From Candidatus Nanoarchaeia archaeon (lineage in GTDB: Archaea > Nanoarchaeota > Nanoarchaeia > SCGC-AAA011-G17 > JAFCDX01): 41,960 bases of DNA. Both the position numbers and the translations under genes were made by a program. This document shows positions 12,954-20,160 of this stretch, in pieces. Position 1 is the stretch's first letter. Each line of letters begins with the position of its first letter. The stretch spans positions 1 through 41,960 of the forward strand of contig JAQUND010000012.1 in NCBI GenBank assembly GCA_028717785.1, given 5' to 3'. Under the pieces are notes generated by a model that worked only from the letters and a program-made list of their open reading frames with translations, made no database searches and was not told the DNA's origin.

Positions 12954-14075
12954 CTAATTTAATTCTTCATCGAAAACTGTTTTTATTTTTTTAACTGTAA
13001 TATCCCAACTAAATTTACTTGCTGTTTTTCTTGCATTACTTCCTAATATATCTCTTAAATCTTTATTTCCATACAATTTAATTAATATTTTAAATAATTC
13101 ATCTTCTGCTTTAACATTAAAAAACATTCCATTTTTTCCATCAATTAAATAATCAGGTATAGCTCCAACAGGAGTTGTTACAACTGGCAATCCAGAAGAC
13201 ATTGCTTCTAGTGTAGAAAGTGAACTTGTTTCAGTTAAACTTGGCAAAACATAAACATCCATAGCTTGTAAATACTGATTTTTATCATCTACAAAACCAG
13301 TAATTTTAACATTCTTAATTCCATTAAACATTCTTCTTTGTAAATAAGCTCCACCACCAACAATTAATAAAAATTTATTTTCTATAGGCAAATCAGCAAA
13401 TACATTTCTTAAAGTAATTAAATTCTTTTCCTTACTTATTCTCCCCAAATAACCAATAACAAATTTACCTTCTAAATTTAATTTTTTCTTAGCTTGTTCT
13501 TTATTTGTGGGTTTTAATAATAAAGAATCAACACCTAAAGGAATAATTGTTTCTTTTTTATGAATTCCTTCTTTATACAATATTTTTGAAATTGTATTAG
13601 AAGATAACATTAATCTATTACATTTAGTATAAAAGTTTCTTTCATAATTTCTTGTTAAAGAACTTAAAATTAATCTTAATTTAGAAGTTGCTTCAGAACA
13701 AACACTAAATCTTTGTCCTTCAATAGCATGAACATAAGCGATAATTTTTTTATTCAATAATTTTGCAAATTTCAAAGTTTTTGTACAAACAGGACCAATA
13801 TCTTGTAACCAAACCAAATCTGCTTCTTCAACTAATTTTTTAATTTGTTTATTTTTTGGTTTAGGAATATTATAATTTGCTATTTTTATTCTAGAAACTT
13901 TAGTTCTTATAATTTTAATTCCTTTAAACTCTTTTATTTTTCCAGGAAATCCAGGACATAACAAAGTAATATCATAATAATTAGCTAGTTTAGGTAAAAC
14001 TCTTGTTAAAAACATACTAACTCCATCTATTTTAGGTAAAAAAGAATCTGTTGCTACTAAAATTTTATTTTTCAT
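12954..14075 (-). CDS. GT4-family (GT-B) glycosyltransferase
   Basis: 373 residues. The N-terminal Rossmann half begins ILVATDSFLPKIDGVSMFL, a glycine-poor acceptor loop like that of PimB/SQD2-type lipid glycosyltransferases. The C-terminal half starts near 200 with IPLGVD and VIGYLGRISKEKNL, and ends with the nucleotide-sugar E-x7-E block in PSLTETSSLSTLEAMSSGLP. It probably transfers a hexose from a nucleotide sugar to a lipid or small-molecule acceptor. It overlaps the PIG-L deacetylase gene by 4 nt (ATGA), so the two very likely act in sequence, as in GlcNAc transfer followed by deacetylation. Confidence 0.85.
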   Translation of the reverse strand: MKNKILVATDSFLPKIDGVSMFLTRVLPKLANYYDITLLCPGFPGKIKEFKGIKIIRTKVSRIKIANYNIPKPKNKQIKKLVEEADLVWLQDIGPVCTKTLKFAKLLNKKIIAYVHAIEGQRFSVCSEATSKLRLILSSLTRNYERNFYTKCNRLMLSSNTISKILYKEGIHKKETIIPLGVDSLLLKPTNKEQAKKKLNLEGKFVIGYLGRISKEKNLITLRNVFADLPIENKFLLIVGGGAYLQRRMFNGIKNVKITGFVDDKNQYLQAMDVYVLPSLTETSSLSTLEAMSSGLPVVTTPVGAIPDYLIDGKNGMFFNVKAEDELFKILIKLYGNKDLRDILGSNARKTASKFSWDITVKKIKTVFDEELN

Positions 14076-14752
14076 ATTAATTTGTAAAACCTCTCTGCAT
14101 ATTTACAATTATTTTTTCTACCTGCAAATTTTGCTCTTAAAAAAACTATAGGTAAAAATAATAACATTACATGTATCTGACTTTTAAATTCTCTTATTGC
14201 TCTTAATTTAGTCCAAAATGTTTCTGATACATCAACAAAAAATAAAGGTCTCTCTTTTTCTTTAGTATTATATAAATTCCAAACATCAAATCCAAAAACA
14301 TCAATATTAGTTTTTAATTCTTTTACTGCTTCTAAAACTACTTTATTAACTGTTTTATGATCTGGCAATGGATCTGAAGGACTATGTGTAAATATTTTAG
14401 TAGGGTTATATTTTTTAATTAATTCTTTAACTTTATCTTTAATATGCATTTCTTCTATTTTAGAAGCAATTTTTGCATCAGGCAGCCCAAAGAAAATAAC
14501 ATCTTTAGCACCAACTAATCTACTTGCTTTTTCACTTTCTCTTATTCTTTTTTTCTTAATAATTTCTTCTTTTAAATGGCTTAATTCACCATAAGAAAAT
14601 ATAATAGTAATTACATTCTTACCTTGCTTAGCATAAACTGCACTTGTAGCTCCTACTCCAAGTATCTCGTCATCTGGATGTGCACAAAATAATAGAATAT
14701 TTTCATTTCTATCTACAAAATTAAAAATTTCTTGCTTATTTTTATTTTTCAT
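14072..14752 (-). CDS. PIG-L/LmbE-family N-acetylglucosaminyl deacetylase
   Basis: 226 residues from MKNKNKQEIF. A longer reading frame would start within tRNA-Gly, so it is rejected. The zinc-binding motif AHPDDEILG is near residue 24 and the second motif is HSPSDPLPDHKTV. The basic tail has a hydrophobic patch (VMLLFLPIVFL, about 193-203), suggesting membrane association. The family removes acetyl groups from GlcNAc linked to lipids or small molecules (PIG-L, MshB, BshB). The start lies 9 nt after the tRNA-Gly 3' end, so it is probably expressed from the tRNA promoter. It is 4-nt overlapped with a GT4 gene. Confidence 0.86.
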   Translation of the reverse strand: MKNKNKQEIFNFVDRNENILLFCAHPDDEILGVGATSAVYAKQGKNVITIIFSYGELSHLKEEIIKKKRIRESEKASRLVGAKDVIFFGLPDAKIASKIEEMHIKDKVKELIKKYNPTKIFTHSPSDPLPDHKTVNKVVLEAVKELKTNIDVFGFDVWNLYNTKEKERPLFFVDVSETFWTKLRAIREFKSQIHVMLLFLPIVFLRAKFAGRKNNCKYAERFYKLI

Positions 14753-14761
14753 AATTGAATA

Positions 14762-14833
14762 TGCGCCAGCGGGGATTCGAACCCCGATCACCGGCTTGGA
14801 AGGCCAGCATACTAGCCATTGTACGACTAGCGC
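14762..14833 (-). tRNA. tRNA-Gly(TCC)
   Basis: 72 nt on the minus strand. Acceptor GCGCTAG pairs with CTGGCGC; discriminator A; no CCA encoded. Anticodon stem CTGGC/GCCGG with loop CTTCCAA gives anticodon TCC (plus-strand positions 14798-14800). T arm CGGGG-TTCGAAT-CCCCG. The TATA lies within 14846-14864, shared with or adjacent to that of the divergent gene at 14883. Confidence 0.94.
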
Positions 14834-14882
14834 ATAAAAGAAAAAGATATAAATCCATATAAAAACCTTTTTATTAATAAAA

Positions 14883-15776
14883 ATGGAAAAAAATCTATTA
14901 AAGGCTAAAAAACAAGAAATAAGATATCTAGCAGATAAACTAACTAAAGAAGAAATGTTAGAAATCGCTGAAAAAAATAAAAATAATACTTTTGGTTTAA
15001 TTTCTGGGATAAAAGATACATTTTCTAGAGAAAAAGCAGAAATAAAATTAGTTAAAATATTAAAAAGGTATGATCCTTTCTGGCATATTGTAGCCGAATC
15101 TGTAGTTGATTATGAAAGAAGATCAAAATACAAAGTAATAGTAGGAAAAGAAGTAAAAAAATTAAGAATAGGTATTACTGAATTTGAATCAGAAGAAGGA
15201 AAAAAAGATTCTACAGTTACATTTGATTCTACAGATATTTGTCATGAACATAGAAAAAAAGAAATTTTAATTGATGGTGCCGTTGATGTAAAAAATCCAA
15301 GCAATATTAAAAATGATGAAAAATTTACAGTTTATTTAAATGATAATCATAAAAAAATAAAAGAAGTAGAAGAATTAATGAAAGATGATGTTATTGTTGT
15401 TCCAGTAATATTAAAAGCCGCTTTCATATTAAGAAGTATCTTACAAGAAATAATAAATCCAGTTTCAGCAGATAAAATTTTAAATGAAAAAATAGAAATT
15501 GGGCAATTAGTGCTTTATTTTAGGCCTTCTTACATTTTTGAATATTCTCATTCTAAAAAAAATGAAACTAGATATGTAGAAGTAGATAGTATAACTGGGA
15601 AAGTAAGAACTGTAAAAGAATTAGAACATAAAAAATCTAAAGAAATATTCACTGAAAGTGCTTTATTTGATATTGGAGTAAGTGCTCTTTCTAGCTTAGT
15701 TCCAGGTGGAGAAGCAACATATAAGCTAGTTAAAGGAATAAGTGCAGAAAGAAGACGTAGGAAGAATAAAGCCTAA
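14883..15776 (+). CDS. Conserved hypothetical protein with a YDPFWHI motif
   Basis: 297 residues. A charged helical N-terminus (1-60) is followed by KRYDPFWHIVAESVVDYERR, a beta-rich middle, then LYFRPSYIFEYSHSKKNETR and VEVDSITGKVRTV. The pairing of an aromatic PFW/PYW strand with a later RPxYIFEY and D-x-x-T-G-x-V turn is seen in a class of poorly characterised archaeal and bacterial proteins whose beta domain may bind a membrane-proximal ligand. A hydrophobic stretch near 268-290 (FDIGVSALSSLVPGG) is weak. No function assigned. ATATAAAA at 14857-14864 is the probable TATA. Confidence 0.6.
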   Translation: MEKNLLKAKKQEIRYLADKLTKEEMLEIAEKNKNNTFGLISGIKDTFSREKAEIKLVKILKRYDPFWHIVAESVVDYERRSKYKVIVGKEVKKLRIGITEFESEEGKKDSTVTFDSTDICHEHRKKEILIDGAVDVKNPSNIKNDEKFTVYLNDNHKKIKEVEELMKDDVIVVPVILKAAFILRSILQEIINPVSADKILNEKIEIGQLVLYFRPSYIFEYSHSKKNETRYVEVDSITGKVRTVKELEHKKSKEIFTESALFDIGVSALSSLVPGGEATYKLVKGISAERRRRKNKA

Positions 15777-15815
15777 TAACCAAAATATATTTAAGTTTAT
15801 ATTCTAATAATAAGT

Positions 15816-18407
15816 ATGCAATATCAGAAGGTACATGCTAAAGAGGTAATAGAACACTTTAATTCTAATCTTGAAGGAATTTCAGAAAAAGAAGCTCTTG
15901 AACGTTTTAATAAATATGGTCCAAATGTAATTAAAAAGAAGGAATCTATTTCAGCATTTAAAATATTTTTAAATCAATTTAGTAGTTTTATAACTTGGAT
16001 ATTAGTAGTCGTAACAATTTTATCATTTTTATTAAATAAAATTACAGATGGGATATTAATCTTAGTAATTTTAGTATTAAATACTATTTTGGGTTTTATT
16101 CAAGAATATAAAGCAGAAAAAGCAATAGCTTCATTAAAAAAATTAACAACTAAAAATGCAATAGTAATAAGAGATGGAATAAAAAAATTAATTCCAGCAG
16201 AACTTCTTGTTCCTGGAGATATTATAATAATAGAAGAAGGAAATTTTGTTCCTGCAGATGCAAGAATAATTGAAAGTTATAATCTAAAAGTTGATGAAAG
16301 TATCTTAACAGGAGAATCATTACCTGTAGAAAAAATAAATTTTATAATAAATAAAGAACAAATAACAGAACAAAAAAATATGGTTTTTTCTTCTACTTTA
16401 TGTGTTTATGGTAAAGCAAAAGCAGTTGTAATTGGAACAGGAATGAATACTGAAATTGGAAAAATAGCTAAAAATATACAAGAAATAAAAGAAACTAAAA
16501 CCCCTTTAATAAAAAAATTAAATGAACTTGGAAAATTAATTTCAATTTCTATAATAATAATAGCTGTAATAATTTTTGGAATTGGATTCATCTATGGAAA
16601 TAATATAATTGATATGATCTTAGTTTCAATGAGTATTGCTATTGCTGCTATCCCAGAAGGTTTACCAGCTATTATTACAATTACTTTAGCACTAGGAATA
16701 CAAAAGATGTCTAAAAATAATGTTATTATTCGAAGGCTTCCAGCAGTAGAAACTCTAGGAAGTACTAATGTTATTTGTGTAGATAAAACAGGAACAATAA
16801 CTAAAAATGAAATGACTGTTCAATCAATTTATGCTAATGATATGTTAATTGATGTAACTGGAACTGGTTATGAAACAAAAGGAGAATTTTTATATAAAGA
16901 TAAAAAATTTAATCCTGAAGTAATAGAACAATTATTACAAACAGCTTATTTATGTAATGATGCAGATATTAATTCTTTACAAGGAGATCCTACTGAAATA
17001 GCTTTACTAGTTGCAGCTAAAAAATCAGGATTACAATTAAAAAATTATCCAAGGATGCAAGAAATTCCATTTTCTTCTGAAAAAAAATATATGGCTACAC
17101 TAAATAAAATAAGAGATAGAGATATTTACTTTGTAAAAGGTGCTCCAGAAAAAATACTAGAATTATGTTCATTTATTGAAATAGATGGAAGAGCAAGATG
17201 GTTAGGAACAAAAGAAAAAGAAAAAATTATTGAAATGAATGACTTAATGGCATCTAAAGCACTAAGAGTTCTAGCTTTTGCACATTCTAAAACAAATAAA
17301 TTTGAAAACTTAATATTTACAGGACTAATAGGAATGATTGATCCTCCAAGAGAAGAAGTAAAAGAAGCTGTAGAAACTTGTACAAAAGCAGGAATTAAAG
17401 TTGTAATGATAACTGGTGATCATAAAGAAACAGCAAAAGCAATTGCAAAACAAGTAAGTATATTTGGAAAATTAATTACTGGAGATAAACTAGATCAAAT
17501 TTCAACAAGTGAATTAATAAATTCAATAGATGATATTGCTGTATATGCAAGAGTTGACCCAAAACATAAACTAAAAATAATTAATGCATTAAAAGCAAAA
17601 GGTTACATTGTAGCTATGACTGGAGATGGTATTAATGATGCTCCAGCACTAAAAAAAGCAGATATTGGTATTGCTGTTGAAGCAGGAACAGATGTAGCTA
17701 AAGAAACAAGTGAAATGGTTCTTCAAGATAATAATTTTGCTAGCATTGTTAAAGCTGTAAAAGAGGGACGAAGAATTTTTGATAATATTAAAAAATTTAT
17801 TAATTATATTTTATCTTCTAATCTTGGAGAATTATTAACTATTCTTATTTCAGTATTCTTAAATTTCCCATTGATATTATTACCTTTACAAATACTATGG
17901 ATTAATTTAGTTACAGATGGACTTCCTGCTTTAGCTCTAGGAACAGAACCAGAAGAAAAAGATATTATGTTAAAAAAACCTAAAAGAAAAAATGCAAATG
18001 TAATTACAAAAGATTCTGGAATGATGATGTTACAAATTGGATTATTAATGGCAATTGGTACTTTATTCTTATTTAAAATATATAATACTTATTTTGGAAT
18101 AGAATATGCACAAACAGTAGCATTTACTTCTTTAGTAATGTTTCAAATGTTTAATGTATTTAATACAAGAACAACCAAATCTATATTTAAAACAGATTTC
18201 TTTTCTAATAAGAATTTATTATATTCTGTTTTAATTTCTGTAGTATTACAAATAATGATTATTTATTTATGGAATGATTTCTTCCATGTTGTAAAATTAA
18301 GTTTAATAGATTGGTTTTATATTATATTAGTTTCATCAAGTGTTTTAATATTTATTGAATTAAGAAAACTTTTTAGTTCTAAAAGTATAGAAAATAATCA
18401 ATACTGA
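15816..18407 (+). CDS. P-type Ca2+-transporting ATPase (type IIA-like)
   Basis: 863 residues with all P-type parts: cation-ATPase N-domain (1-60), actuator TGES in SILTGESLPVEK, M4 PEGLP (280-284), phosphorylation site DKTGT (D323), nucleotide-binding KGAPE, MITGDH and hinge GDGINDAPAL (603-612). Ca2+-type ligands are visible: E in PEGLP, SSNLGE in M5, and N and D in NLVTDGLPA of M6. It exports Ca2+ (possibly Mn2+) from the cytoplasm. Its last 48 nt overlap the 3' end of the convergent surface-protein gene. That product carries acidic repeats of the Ca2+-binding kind. Confidence 0.93.
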   Translation: MQYQKVHAKEVIEHFNSNLEGISEKEALERFNKYGPNVIKKKESISAFKIFLNQFSSFITWILVVVTILSFLLNKITDGILILVILVLNTILGFIQEYKAEKAIASLKKLTTKNAIVIRDGIKKLIPAELLVPGDIIIIEEGNFVPADARIIESYNLKVDESILTGESLPVEKINFIINKEQITEQKNMVFSSTLCVYGKAKAVVIGTGMNTEIGKIAKNIQEIKETKTPLIKKLNELGKLISISIIIIAVIIFGIGFIYGNNIIDMILVSMSIAIAAIPEGLPAIITITLALGIQKMSKNNVIIRRLPAVETLGSTNVICVDKTGTITKNEMTVQSIYANDMLIDVTGTGYETKGEFLYKDKKFNPEVIEQLLQTAYLCNDADINSLQGDPTEIALLVAAKKSGLQLKNYPRMQEIPFSSEKKYMATLNKIRDRDIYFVKGAPEKILELCSFIEIDGRARWLGTKEKEKIIEMNDLMASKALRVLAFAHSKTNKFENLIFTGLIGMIDPPREEVKEAVETCTKAGIKVVMITGDHKETAKAIAKQVSIFGKLITGDKLDQISTSELINSIDDIAVYARVDPKHKLKIINALKAKGYIVAMTGDGINDAPALKKADIGIAVEAGTDVAKETSEMVLQDNNFASIVKAVKEGRRIFDNIKKFINYILSSNLGELLTILISVFLNFPLILLPLQILWINLVTDGLPALALGTEPEEKDIMLKKPKRKNANVITKDSGMMMLQIGLLMAIGTLFLFKIYNTYFGIEYAQTVAFTSLVMFQMFNVFNTRTTKSIFKTDFFSNKNLLYSVLISVVLQIMIIYLWNDFFHVVKLSLIDWFYIILVSSSVLIFIELRKLFSSKSIENNQY

Positions 18408-20126
18408 AATTGTTAATATAACCGAAAATAATGTGTAAAAGGGAACTGTTTCTTGATCTGGAATTACTGTACAATCAATAGTATAACTTTCTTGTTGTTG
18501 TCCTTCTGCATTATATTTTATAACTGTTTTTTTACCCACACCCTCTTCATTTATACTTGTACATTCATTTGATTGAACATTATATTGTGTTCCTGTTAAG
18601 GTAGATATAACAGTACCACACTCTCCTTCGATACAACAATAATCTGAATCACTTGTAACTGTTGGTAAACCACTGCATATTTGATTTGAATAACAACTAA
18701 TTCCAAATAAATCACTACAATTCAATGTTTCTTGATCTGGACCTTCAAGACAATATTTTCCATCTTCAGATAATGTAATACAATTACTAATAATTTCAGG
18801 ATCACATATATCACCAATACCATTTCCATTTATATCTTCTCGTAAAGGATTATACCAACCTAAAGGTTTTTCTGAAATAGGAGGACAATTATCTTCACTA
18901 TCACAAATAGAATCATCATCTAAATCAGGACAATTATTTGAATTTGAACATATTTTTGTTGTATCATCCCACGTACAATAAAATCCACATTTATTAGGTT
19001 CAGATGTAGTTAATCCTTGACAATCATTTATATTATCAAATCCACTACAACCACCAGTATAACCATCACAACTATTACAATTACTATTGGTTATAGAATA
19101 ATAACAATCACATCTTGTTTCAGATCTACAACTTTGTTCTCTATTTAACAAAATATTATTATAACTTGGACATATTTCATTAGAACATTGTTGTGGAGTT
19201 ACAGTACAACTAGCATCAGCATAACAATCAGGATCATTACAATCAACTAAACCATCACAATCATTATCTAAATTATCCGTACAAATTTCAGTTGCACCTG
19301 GATTAATATTTGCATTATTATCATTACAATCTATTTCTCCACAAAATCCACCTTCAGTTTTAAATTCATCTTTATCTAAATCTGTTCCTAAAAAATCTTG
19401 ACCATTACAATCTTGATCTATTCCATCGCAAGGTATTTCAGTTGTAGGTATACAACCAGTACAAACTGGATTATTTGAACAATCATTATCGAGACAATCT
19501 TTTAATCCATTACAATTATTATCTATTTTATCATTACAACTAGTTTCGGTTGAAGCACAAGGGAATAAATGTATAACTCTACTAATAACCTGTCCAGATA
19601 AAATTTGAACATTTGATTCAAGATAACTTTGGTAACCTGTCAAACTTACTGAAATGGTTTGTAAATTTTTTGAATTTAATCTCATAAGAACACCCCCACT
19701 TAAGTTAGTTAATAAAGGAATACCCGAAATAACAGATGATGCACCTGATAAAGGTTGATTATTCTGATTTAGAACAACTATATTTAGAAGACCAGTAGTT
19801 GAATTAGGATTTAGATAGATATCATAATAAGTATCTGCTACTATATTCTTTCTTGAAGAATTAAATAAATAAAAATTATTAGAAACATATGCATTTATAA
19901 TATGCTTATTTTCACAAGACCCTACATCAAAATCTGCATAATATCCCATATTTTCAGAAAATGCAAATCCCTTATAAAATGAACCACACTTAATTTGAAT
20001 TTGAACATTACTAATTCCAATTCCAGTTTCAGAATCGATTACTCTTCCAGATAAACTACGAGCAAAAACACTTGTAACACAAAATAACATAATAAAAAAT
20101 AATACTATCAAAATCCTCTTTTTCAT
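18360..20126 (-). CDS. Surface protein with MopE-like Cys/Asp repeats and TSP3-type calcium-binding motifs
   Basis: 588 residues. Signal peptide (1-22, ending VFARS). Two carboxypeptidase-regulatory-like beta domains follow (about 24-110 and 112-185). A Cys/Asp-rich stretch (about 190-310) holds MopE-type repeats such as CNDKIDNNCNGLKDCLDNDC and CTDNLDNDCDGLVDCNDPDC. A thrombospondin type 3-like stretch (CPDLDDDSICDSEDNCP, then DINGNGIGDICD) lies near 395-445. A C-terminal TM helix (about 563-582) precedes a short basic tail. The Asp/Asn ladders are typical Ca2+ ligands and the paired cysteines would form disulfides, so it should be extracellular. It has its own TATA (TTTTTAAATAAA near 20140-20150). 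Confidence 0.82.
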   Translation of the reverse strand: MKKRILIVLFFIMLFCVTSVFARSLSGRVIDSETGIGISNVQIQIKCGSFYKGFAFSENMGYYADFDVGSCENKHIINAYVSNNFYLFNSSRKNIVADTYYDIYLNPNSTTGLLNIVVLNQNNQPLSGASSVISGIPLLTNLSGGVLMRLNSKNLQTISVSLTGYQSYLESNVQILSGQVISRVIHLFPCASTETSCNDKIDNNCNGLKDCLDNDCSNNPVCTGCIPTTEIPCDGIDQDCNGQDFLGTDLDKDEFKTEGGFCGEIDCNDNNANINPGATEICTDNLDNDCDGLVDCNDPDCYADASCTVTPQQCSNEICPSYNNILLNREQSCRSETRCDCYYSITNSNCNSCDGYTGGCSGFDNINDCQGLTTSEPNKCGFYCTWDDTTKICSNSNNCPDLDDDSICDSEDNCPPISEKPLGWYNPLREDINGNGIGDICDPEIISNCITLSEDGKYCLEGPDQETLNCSDLFGISCYSNQICSGLPTVTSDSDYCCIEGECGTVISTLTGTQYNVQSNECTSINEEGVGKKTVIKYNAEGQQQESYTIDCTVIPDQETVPFYTLFSVILTISVLIIFYTFRTKKFS

Positions 20127-20160
20127 AATTATTAATAGAATTATTTATTTAAAAACATTA

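Noticed and set aside
12275..12967. A third possible tail-duplication: 13 bases (TAATTTAATTCTT) at the 3' end of the GT4 gene (12955-12967) recur at the end of the membrane-protein pair (12275-12287), so both products end in ELN.
   Set aside because: 13 bp of pure A/T-rich sequence within 700 bp is expected by chance at several places in a window of this composition; kept only as a hint for a genome-wide scan.
14752..14791. Longer start of the PIG-L deacetylase giving 13 extra residues.
   Set aside because: Those codons are part of the tRNA-Gly T arm and acceptor; the internal ATG fits the family start.
16406..16591. Minus-strand ORF within the Ca2+-ATPase gene.
   Set aside because: Shadow frame inside a confident gene.
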